Source: Gonium pectorale
Lineage: Eukaryota > Chlorophyta > Chlorophyceae > Chlamydomonadales > Volvocaceae
Assembly: GCA_001584585.1 (NCBI GenBank)
Contig: LSYV01000070.1
Span: 362,774 to 381,734 of the forward strand
DNA: 18,961 nucleotides
Reading direction: 5' to 3'
Of this stretch, positions 1 to 8,710 are shown one piece after another. The notes beneath the pieces are model-generated. The model saw only the letters and a program-made list of their open reading frames with translations. It was not told the origin of the DNA and did not search any database. Position numbers and translations under genes: made by a program. How positions within the stretch are numbered: position 1 is the stretch's first letter; each line of letters begins with the position of its first letter.

Positions 1-63
1 CGTGTGCGGTGCGGCGCCTCACCCGCGTTCGCACACCCGGGTCTGTGTCCATGTGCGGTCCAG

Positions 64-2552
64 GTACGGCCTGACGGCCGAGCACCTCAAGGCGGTGGAC
101 GAGCAGCTGGAGGAGCTGGCGGCGGCCATGCGGTCCGCCGCGGCGCCGGGCTGCGGGGTCGCCGCCGGCGCGGCCGCCGCCGCCAGCCGTGGCGACGGCG
201 CCGCGGCGGCTGCGGCGACGGCAGAGGCGGCGATGGTGACTCTGGACCCCGACCTGGGTGGGTGGGTGGGTGGGTGGGTGGGGCTGACACGCACGAGAAC
301 TGTACGCGCAAGAAAGCGGGTACCTGTGCGTCACGCGTCGGGCGCTATTGGCCAGGCCCTCCAGTGGGCGTGTGGTGGCACGCGCGCTCTCGGGCGGTGC
401 GGCACTGCGGCATAGTCCCACGTGGCCGCACGCACGTGGCAGCACAGCCCCTGCCTGCGGCGTCTGCTGTCACTCTCGCCCAGCCGTGCGCGCGCCATGC
501 ACCCACCCTACCCTCCCAAACCGTCCCCGGAGCGCGTGCGGGTGGTGTGCACGGCCCGCACCCCGCCCCGCCCCCCATACCATCGCGCCGCACGGTGTCT
601 GCGGCCCCTCTCGGCCTCAGCTGGCTGTGAGGGATGGTCCTAACCGGGCTGCCAAGCGGCCAGCTCCCTTCACGCGACCACCCCCCCCCCCACCACACAC
701 ACATACAATCCCACACCCCGGTCCACCTCAGGCGCGCTCCTTGCCGTGCCCATCGAGCAACTGCCAACTGACAAGCTCGTACAATTGCTCGTGCGGCTGC
801 GCAACCGCCTGGCGTGCTTGGACGACCGTCTGCGGGCCCGCCAGGGGCTGGCGCCGCGCGCCGGGCCCCGGTGGGCCGGGGAGGGCGGCGCTGCTGCCAT
901 GCTGGACGCCACCACAGCGGCGTACGGCGCCGCCGCGGCGGCGTTCGCGCAAGTGACGGCGGCAGCGGCAGCGGCGGTGCCGGCCGCCGGCGCCAACGGC
1001 GGGAGCCTGCTGGCGGAGGCGACGGCGGCGCGCGTGCGGAGCGGCACAGGGGCCGGCACGGCGCGGCCCCCTGCAGGGTGAGGCGGGGTGGGTGGGGGGA
1101 GAGGGTGCCAAGCTGGCCTGACGGGGCGGGGCCGGAGATGGAGGGCGGTGTGCAGCTGGACTGGTGCGCGCCGGACAACAGGGGAAAGAGGGGCACGGCA
1201 CAGCGGGGCAGATGGGTGCGGCCCCAGACCCCAGCCCCTGCCGCAGAACGCCGCGCGCCCCCCCCCCTCGTTTCCTGCGGGGAAGCGGGGCGGCCGGAAG
1301 CTCGGTGTCGAGTGTCGGGACGGTCCGGTCGGTGCCGACGCGCTGGGCATCGCGGTCGCCACGGCACACGCCCCGGCGCCGCTGTCCCTGGCAAGTCTCC
1401 GATGGCGATGGAAGGCCATGCGCAAGGGGTCCTGTGCAGGAGGGGCTCCCGCACCCCATCCCACCCCCGTCGACTCTACGCTCCTCCGAAACCGGGCCGG
1501 TGTCCGCGACGCGACCCGTTTCCCCGCTTCATCTTCCCTCACCCCACCCCACCCTCTACCCCACCCCACCCCCGTCGGCTCCCCACTCCTTTATAACCGC
1601 AGCCCCAGCGCCCGCAAGCGCAACAGCACCGGCGGCAAGGCTCGCGGCTCGCGACAGGCACGGGCGCAGCGGGACGCCGATGAGTGGTCCTCCGAGCAGG
1701 AGGAGGAGGAGGCCGGCGGCGGCAGCGAGAACGCGGGGCCCGGCGTGGGGCCGTACGGACAGCGCGCCGCGTGCGGCGTCAAGCGGAAACCGAGCGGGGA
1801 GGCGGGAGGCGCCGACGGCGACGCGTCGGGGGTGACGGCGGCTTCGGCGGACGGGGCGGCAGCGCGGCGCGGGTCACGAGCCAAGGTGCGGCAGCCAAGG
1901 CCTCGGACCCTCCAATATTGGTGCACCATGCCTTATTTGGTCAATGCATTACAAGTACGACGAGCTTGTTGCGAAGGGAGGCGGTTGCCATGATGATCGT
2001 GGGGGCGACTCAACTGGGCGCTGGAAGGAGTGATGCCGCCCACACGCACCCGCAGGCCGTGGTTGGCGCCGTGGCGTGCAATGCCCATGTAGACCGACAT
2101 CCCGGCACTCTATGACAAGTCTGTTACGAGTGGTCTACTCATAAGGGCGCCTAGCGGCGTGTTTCCAGCCCATGTCGTAGGGAAGACCACTTCCCCTGTG
2201 GGAGGGGAGGCAGAGCGCAGGTCACACGCGCGTTCAGCCCGCTGTCCCCCGTGCTCTCAGGAGTGCGTTGGCCCACGCACGGTTCCCCCAATTCACCGAA
2301 TTCGCCCTTTGCCGCATACCACAACCCCCGCAGCGCGCCGCCCGGTACGACCCGTACATCGACGAGTACGACGTGGGCGACGAGGCGGGCGGCATCGGTG
2401 GCGGCGGCAGTGGCGGCGTGACGGCGCCCGCCGAGGCGGTGGCGGCGCTGACGGCCATGGGCTTCAGCCAGAGCAAGGCGCGTGGCGCGCTGCGGGAGTG
2501 CCACTTCAACGTGGAGCTGGCGGTGGAGTGGCTGTTCGCCAACTGCGTGTGA
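64..2552 (+). CDS. UBA-domain protein, 3' part (5' end outside window)
   Basis: Four exons are visible: 64-257, 732-1077, 1603-1885 and 2334-2552 (TGA). Intron phases match at each junction (1, 2, 0), giving about 347 residues with no start codon in view. The last ~42 residues form a UBA domain. It has the MGF loop after helix 1, an alanine-rich middle helix (KARGALRECHF) and the closing helix VELAVEWLF, ending four residues later. UBA domains are three-helix bundles that bind ubiquitin, so a role in ubiquitin signalling is inferred. Upstream come a predicted helical segment (LTAEHLKAVDEQLEELAAAM), a Leu/Arg-rich helix (TDKLVQLLVRLRNRL), Ala/Gly-rich low complexity, a basic NLS-like patch (ARKRNSTGGKARGSRQAR) and an acidic run (EQEEEE). 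I recognise no catalytic domain. It could be a shuttle or adaptor, or the tail of a larger enzyme encoded upstream. The first donor lies inside a GGGT repeat, so its exact position is uncertain. Confidence 0.75.
256..283 (+). repeat. GGGT tandem repeat across a splice donor
   Basis: There are six copies of GGGT followed by GGGG, making seven G-runs with single-T spacers on the coding strand. The first GT of the array (258-259) is the donor that keeps frame with the exon at 732. The pattern fits a G-quadruplex-forming element; the fold itself is inferred. Confidence 0.85.
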
Positions 2553-4042
2553 GGGGGGCGCCGCAGGGGACGGTGGGGGGGAGTGTGTTGGGGGCGGTGG
2601 GATGGGTTGGATGGGCGGGGGTGTGTAGGGGTGTGTGTGTGTGGGGGGGGGTGCGTGGATTGTAGTGAGGACAGACCCAACATGAACAGCCAGCCAAGGA
2701 GGCAAGCCGGCGCGTGGGCCGGTGGGTTGACATGGAAAGGGAAAATTGGAGCGGAAGCGTGAGGGGTAGGGGGAGCTGTTTATCAAGGGCCGCGATGAGA
2801 CCAGAACAAACCCGGACGCGCGGTCGGCGTGGGAACCCGCATCGGCCAGGCGTGGCTGGGGCCTTCCCAGGGTGGGAGGCTCACGGCGGGTGTTGCGAGG
2901 AGTCGGGTGCAGGAGTGGACAGCGGTGGGGGATGCGGGCGTGTGGCAGACCGTGGTTGCACGGGCGGAGGTGCGGGGGGGGGGGGTGTGGAGGCGTCGCC
3001 GTGATGGGGGCCGGTGGGAGGGAGCGCGTTAGGCGGGGCCGGCTGATGGGGCCCAGGGTCGGGGCACCAACAATGGGACCAACAGTCGCGACTCGTGGGT
3101 GCGCGCAGCGCACGAGAGACGACGCGGTAGGGGGTGCGAGGCGGGGCTCGGGGGCGCGTGGAACGAGATTCGGGGGTGACTGGTTCTGGCGGTGTACGTC
3201 GCCTGGGGCGGCAAGCCGTCGTCCGTCGTGCTGAGGAAGTGGGCCGCTCTGCGCGAGTGGAGTGCGGCTGTGCGGGGCGGGGTGCCCGCCTGGGTGGGGC
3301 CCTAGGGGAGCGGCGGAGGGCTCCGACTGTGGCAAGGGCGGACCCGCAGGGACGGTGCCGGTTTGGCGACCTACGCCTAGATAGCCTGTATAGTATCGTG
3401 CCCTTGCATGGTCCAGTCCGGGCATGAAGCTGCGCACCGGCGATCACAGCGCCGCGCCTTTCCGCAGCCGTCCTTACTACAACAGGCCCTGACGAGGACA
3501 GCGAACGCAGCGCCGTCACTCGCCTACCATCCCCTCACCTTCAGAGTCCGTGCTCTAAACCTTGACAGGCAGCCTCCACCGCCAAACCCGGCAGAAGGCA
3601 GGCAACCGTAGCACCCGGTGAGCACGCAGCCACCATTCTGCTCAAGAGGCAGAGAGACGCCATAACCTTCGGGCCAGGGCGCCGCACAATGGTCCGCTCC
3701 CGGCGTTGCGGACCTGCGGCACCTAGCCGAGGCACCCCCCGAGTACAGCCAGCCATACGCCCCCACCACCCACCACCACCACTACCACCACAAGCCAGCA
3801 GCCACCAGCGCTGAGCGAAGGCGGCTTCGATCCCCCCATCCTCTCTGGGCAGCCAGCGCGTGGAATTGTTCCTTCCGCAAGATCCGGGGACGTCTCGGTT
3901 ACTAACGACGCGAGTCCCAGCGACAAGCGTCCCAACGGTCGTGAGCCGTACCAACCGAGCACTCCCGTCAGCTGTCCGATGCCTGCTGTCAGGTCGCCAC
4001 CACTATGCCAGTCCTCCCGAATAAACTTCAAATGCATTGGAT
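2553..4042 (+). other. Probable long 3' UTR of the UBA gene, no gene seen
   Basis: About 1.5 kb lies between the UBA stop codon and the first plus-strand TGTAA. From 2553 to about 3360 the plus strand is strongly G-rich, with a GT/G-run microsatellite at 2619-2651. From about 3420 it becomes C-rich, with a CCA-type trinucleotide run around 3762-3790. Open frames here lack family motifs and consistent coding bias. Whether all of it is transcribed cannot be told from sequence. Confidence 0.45.
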
Positions 4043-4047
4043 TGTAA
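4043..4047 (+). terminator. TGTAA poly(A) signal, UBA gene
   Basis: This is the first TGTAA on the plus strand after the UBA stop codon. TGTAA is the usual poly(A) signal in Chlamydomonas-type algae, with cleavage expected 10-20 nt downstream. The assignment to the UBA gene rests on position only. Confidence 0.4.
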
Positions 4048-4931
4048 ACCGGCTTTCACGCCTCACCCTGCCTTGCGACGACGTACCTCAACTTCAAAAA
4101 CAACCGTCTGTGTCTGGCAGCCTGAACCAAAGGTGCCCCATCAACAATATGCGCTTAGTCGATGCGAAAGAGTTGGGACGTCTCAATAGCGCCCTCTGGG
4201 CCCCACCCCGCCCCCTGCCGGGCCCACCCCCCCTGCCACCCATGCCGCTTCCCGGGTACGCATGTGCACGCGTCCCGTCCCAAGAGTCCCAACGCACCAG
4301 CAACCCACAACAACTCGTCATCAGGCAGTGACTGGACCAGCGCCTTGGATGTGCTTCACGTGAGTGTACGCCGTACTTCAGCCCGTGCAGCGAATCGAGC
4401 AATATGCAGGCACAGGGTACGCTTCAAACTGTCGCCACGAGCTTTATGCACAACCGAGTAGAAGGGGCCGGGCCACCGACCCATGGGTCCCAAGGCGCCC
4501 TTCATGCTGACAGTAATCCCCGAGCCGCTGACCCGCGGGTCACCAGCTGCTGGTTCAGTCTCTAGCGGCTGCGAGGCAGGGACCGCATGCCCACCACGTC
4601 CCACCGCATCCACGTGCCCGCCTGGCGACATGTGCACTACGGTAACACAAAGCCCTCGGCCGCAACCAGCATGTCACAGCCCTGCGCCAGCCGCCCCATC
4701 GCCCGCCGGCCTCGTCAAGCGGCAGCGCAACGCCTGGGTTGCTGAGGGCAGGGGCAGGGGCCTTCGCCCTCTTGGCCCACGTATCCAGGGCCCCGGCAGA
4801 CCGCGAGGTGCAGAGCCCAATTGCAGCGTTTCCATTTTTAGAGCCCAGCAAGCGCCCGGGCCGTGGGTGCGCGCAAACAGGCGCTGAGCCGTGTGAGTTG
4901 CGCAACCGCGGCCGCTGCCCCCTTCCCCTGA
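4048..4931 (-). other. Probable 3' UTR of the isoaspartate methyltransferase gene
   Basis: This stretch follows the methyltransferase stop codon on the minus strand and meets the 3' end of the UBA gene. I found no minus-strand TGTAA in it, so the poly(A) site is undefined. I see no further exon, RNA gene or repeat. Confidence 0.4.
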
Positions 4932-7900
4932 TCAGGGCCCTCCCTTGCTGCGCTGTGCCGCCTCCGTCGTCAGCGGCACATACCTGGTGGGGGTGGCCGC
5001 CGGGTAGAGGGTACGTGGGTACGTGGGTACGTGGGTGCGTGGGTACGAGGGTGCGTGGGCGGGAAACGGAACGTTTAGAAGCCGCGGGAAAGGCGGGAAA
5101 GGCGGGAGAGCATCAGGGCAGACACCGCTCCGTGTTTGGGTAACTCGAACCCCGCCCGGGTTGCATCCGCTCCCCCCTTCCCCACATCCGATCCTCACGC
5201 GCTCCTTCCCGGGCAATGCCCTCCGCTCCGCACGTCCCCTCCGCATGCCCCATACCCCGGGACTTCGCCCCCCCCCCAACCGCCACAGGGGCGCGTCGTC
5301 TCCTCACATTACGCCCATCTCCACGCGGCTGCTCAGCCGGCCGCGCTCGTCCCGGTCCACCACCACCAGCTGCTGCGGCCCGCCCTCGGGCCCGACGGGC
5401 ACCACCAGCCGGCCGCCGGGGGCCAGCTGCGCCATCAGCGCGGGCGGCACCGCGGCGGCGGCCGCGCCGACGTGAATGGCGTCGAAGGGCGCGGCGGCGG
5501 GATAGCCCGCGTGGCCGTCGCCCTGAGGGTCCGAGGGGTAGGAGGGCACATATGCACACCGGCATGGACGGGTGGGAAAGATAGGAGCTATCCACGTCGA
5601 CGGCGTTCATTGGCGCGGTCGGGGGGTCGGGGGGTCGGGGGTCGGGGGGTCGGGGGATCGGGGGGTCGGGGGAGGAGTGTGCGGCCGTGTGCTGCGGTGC
5701 CTGGAACCAGGCGGGAACAGCTTGGTTGGTTAGGGCCGCAGCTCTGGCATGCAAGAGCCTTGTGCGCCCCCCACCGGGGCCGTTCGGCACACCGCCACGT
5801 GTCCCCCGCCATGTGCACTCCCGGCATGGCCCTCCCATCGTGTCCGAGATGGTTTACGAGACCGGTCTCGAGGCCCGATCCCGCGGGGCACAGCTGCATG
5901 CCTTCCTCCATGAGGGGCCAGCCCCGCCAGGCCTGGGTGTGGTGGGGCCGCCCGGGGCCCCGCTGGCGCGCGGATATTCTCTCTCCGCCCCGCCCCGCTT
6001 CGGCGCAGCCCCCACCTGCAGCAGCTGTAGGGAGCCGTCCACGAGCATGGCCGCCGCCCAGGGCACACCGCGGGCCGCCGCCAGGGAGGACGCCACCAGC
6101 TCCGAGATGTGCTCCACACCAACCACCCTGCGCGGGGGTTGGGGGTACGCCGGGACGGGTTTGCGCAGTTATCACATATTAGTCCGCACAAGGCTTCGGC
6201 TCGGTGCCCGGTGCTGCACGCAGTGGGCGTTGCGGGCGGGCGCCAGTAGCCCAACGCCCAACGCGTGATCGCCAGCTTCTGCTGGTATGGCCGCGATGCG
6301 GGTCAGGACGCGGCAACGCTGGCGGAGGAAGGCAGAGGCTGTGAAGCCCCCGCACGAGGCCAACGGACCGGCGTCTGCTTCCCGAGCCGCAGCCACTGCC
6401 GCAGCCGTCACCCCGAGCCGCGCTGCCGCCCCAACTCACACGGCCCCAGGCCCGCGGGCGGCCAGGTGCGCGAACACCAGCGTCAGGTAGCCGGAGCCGG
6501 AGCCCACGTCCAGCACCTGGGACGGACGGAGTAGGGGGCGGGGGCTGAAGGGACGGGGCGAGGCCGGGTGTGTGTACAATCAACCGCTTCCGCAACCGCA
6601 ACCGCGCGCGCGGGTGTCCTGTACGCGTGACGGGGTGTTCGAACAGGTGGCGCGCGCGCGTGTATGTGGAGAACTGTGCCGTGTGTGCACACACACGCAG
6701 AGGCGCGCGGGTCCATGCCAGTCCTGGCGCACGCGAAGCAGCGAAGCAGCGAGTGCGTCGCACACCCGGGCCCAACGCGCACGGCAACCAGACCTGCCGG
6801 CAGGTGATACCACAGCGGGCAGCGATAATACACCCGGCCACCCCAATACGCAATGCTGTCACGACAGCCCCAACACCCCTCTCCCCACCCAGCTACCGGT
6901 ACCCCCTCCCACAACCCCCGCCGCACCCGGGCGCCCGGCCGCAGCTGCCGTGCCAGCAGCTCCAGGCACACCGCGTGCATGTGCGGGGCGCTGATGGTGG
7001 CTCCGTAGCCCAGCGGCTGGGGGGCGTCCTGGTAGGGGGCGTGTGGGTGGGGAGGGGAGAGCGGGGAGGGGGCAGAGGGTTTCGGGCAGGGACAGGGGGT
7101 TGGCTGGCAGCGGAGCCGGAGGCAGGGAGGGAAGCGACGCTGGGGCTGGTCCGAACCGGGAGATCCGAAGTCCTTGGTCTAAGCATTGGACGATGGGGCC
7201 ACCGCTATCGCCCAAAGGGCCCACAGCTGCTACCGGACACCGCCCCGTACAAAGTGCCCCCGGCGTGGATGACTGCCCGGCCAGGGGCCCGCCCCGCTTG
7301 CTTACAGGAGGCATGCAGCGATTAGCGTTTGTGCGCACTGCCACGGCACGCAGCCCTTGGCGTTACTTTGAAAGAGTAGTATTCCACGTTACGGTTTCCG
7401 GTGTGATGTGATGTGCTGTGATGCTGCAATGATGCACGTGCCGCCCGGCCCGGCCCGGCAGGTGCAAACCACTTATCTGTCCGGCCGGGACGAAGAGTCC
7501 CCGGTCCACGGCCACCATCGCCTCCTCAACGGCGGGTGTGCGCACCAGGCCCGCCCCTGGGTGCGCCAGGGCGGGAGGACCGGGACGGGGCAATGCGGTG
7601 GGCAGTTGGCACGGGGAGGGGCTCCGCAGCGCAGCGAGGTGAAGGCGCCAAGGCGCCGATAACGGTCCACCCAAGTCCATTGGGCGCCTGAAAAGGTGCG
7701 GGCGCGGGCGCGGGCGCCTCCCGAAGCGTCTGTGTCTCTGTGAGTTGGTGTCTGTCCGGTCCGGGGTTGGCTCGGCCCGGCTCCTGTTCAGCACCCTTCT
7801 CTCGCCTTGTCTCACTGATGTTCTAAGCGCGCACACCTCACTCACGCTTCAGGGCAGCGACCATGGTGGTGTTGTTGGAGCCGTGGCACGTCCACGACAT
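4932..7900 (-). CDS. PIMT: Protein-L-isoaspartate O-methyltransferase (EC 2.1.1.77)
   Basis: This enzyme transfers methyl from S-adenosylmethionine to L-isoaspartyl residues of aged proteins, starting their repair to aspartyl. Seven minus-strand exons give 230 aa, a normal family length: 7900-7846, 7556-7477, 7028-6927, 6516-6440, 6127-6016, 5522-5308 and 4983-4932 (TGA). Family signatures in order are [14 protein letters not shown] (6-18), [11 protein letters not shown] (22-32), [15 protein letters not shown] (50-64), SAM-binding motif [13 protein letters not shown] (80-91), VVGVEH (106-111), GDGHAGYP (143-150), [18 protein letters not shown] and the C-terminal MYVPLT, which spans the last junction. 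ATG 7900 is the only in-frame ATG between the upstream stop at about 8417 and the conserved N-terminus, so it decides the start. Oddities: intron 2 has donor ATAAGT rather than GTAAGT, and the usual AY before the DxPQP motif is missing there. The protein is cytosolic unless an upstream non-ATG start adds a targeting peptide. It shares an upstream region with the YlmG gene. Confidence 0.94.
5009..5060. repeat. Imperfect 8-nt tandem repeat (TACGTGGG type) in an intron
   Basis: About six imperfect copies of an 8-nt unit (TACGTGGG with G/A variants such as TGCGTGGG and TACGAGGG) lie in the last intron of the isoaspartate methyltransferase gene (5307-4984). It is a simple minisatellite with no evident function. 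Confidence 0.8.
5618..5674. repeat. Imperfect TCGGGGGG tandem repeat in an intron
   Basis: Runs of five or six G separated by TC or ATC recur about seven times within intron 5 of the methyltransferase gene (6015-5523). The transcribed RNA is the C-rich strand. The G-rich strand is the plus (non-transcript) DNA strand and could form quadruplexes. Confidence 0.8.
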
Positions 7901-8710
7901 CTTGCCGTCGCGCCGGCCGGTCCGTCCCGCGCCGCGCCCGATGCGCACCCCCCACGCCCCTGCGCCGCTGCCGCCGAGGGGCTGGGGCTTGCGGACGGTG
8001 GCCTTCGTGGCAGCGCCGCCGCTGCTGCCGCTGCCGCCGCTGCTGCCCGCGGCGCGGGCTCTGCTGCTCTGTGCCGGCCGAGCACTGGGACCGACCCGGG
8101 CGGTGGTTAGGTCAGATGGCGACGACTTGCCCCGGTTGCTCTGGCGCTGAGAGGAGGCGCCCTCAGCAGCACCGCTGACGGCAGACGCGGTCCGCAAGGG
8201 CTCCCGAACTGCCCCGCCGCGGCCGCTGCTGCTGGTGCCACAACTCCGATGCCGCTGCCTCGGCGACGCCGACGCCCACAGCGGCCCGCTACTCGCGAGG
8301 GCGGTTTGCAAAGCTGCCAGCTCTGCTGCCCTGTACGTACGGCCCTGATGCGTCCGGTAATAGAACCGCGTTGCGACGAGAGTGTTGCGCCGAGACGACC
8401 GACTTCGGTTTGGGCGTCAAGTGAAGATGTTTAACAAATTAACATGCAGATTAGATAAAGAACATGCTTTCAGGAGAGCTCAGAGCCCACTGCAAAAGAT
8501 AGGGGAGCGGTTAGAAAGAGACCGAACGCTCAGACCCCGATATGTTGTCAGAGTAGACGATTGGAACGCGTTGAGACCCTGCATGAGCGGTGAAGCCCCA
8601 CCACCCACAGACGCATTGATTTTCTTTGTACGGTTCCAGCTCAGCCAAGGCCTCGATACTGACTGTTGGAGTGAAGCGATCGAGCCCAAGAAGCAAGTGA
8701 TTTTACAAAC
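7901..8710. promoter_or_regulatory. Divergent upstream region between PIMT and YlmG genes
   Basis: The two genes are head to head with about 810 nt between start codons, so both 5' UTRs and promoters must lie here or beyond. The PIMT-proximal part (7901 to ~8310) is GC-rich and remains open in the PIMT frame without an ATG. From ~8400 to 8710 the DNA is clearly more A/T-rich, as expected of a promoter or 5' UTR. I see no convincing TATA box. Confidence 0.5.

Noticed and set aside
345..1454. Long minus-strand open frame (369 codons) across the UBA gene
   Set aside because: It overlaps the plus-strand exons, is rich in Pro/Arg/Ala as expected of an antisense shadow of GC-rich coding DNA, and has no domain.
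3180..3305. Short GC3-rich plus-strand frame of 41 codons (contains VLRKWAALREWSAAV)
   Set aside because: It has no ATG, follows directly on a TGA, matches no family, and is short enough to arise by chance at this base composition.
2151..3437. Minus-strand open frame of 428 codons
   Set aside because: Pro/His/Arg-rich low complexity, antisense to the UBA exon and a G-rich tail; no motif and no splice or start support.
5009..5674. The G-rich tandem repeats as telomeric or CRISPR-like arrays
   Set aside because: The units are 7-8 nt, imperfect and intronic, with no spacers. They do not match the algal TTTTAGGG telomere repeat.
7901..8311. Upstream in-frame start for the isoaspartate methyltransferase at 8311
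   Set aside because: The codon there is TTG, not ATG, and no in-frame ATG exists before 7900. Kept only as a finding, not as the gene model.
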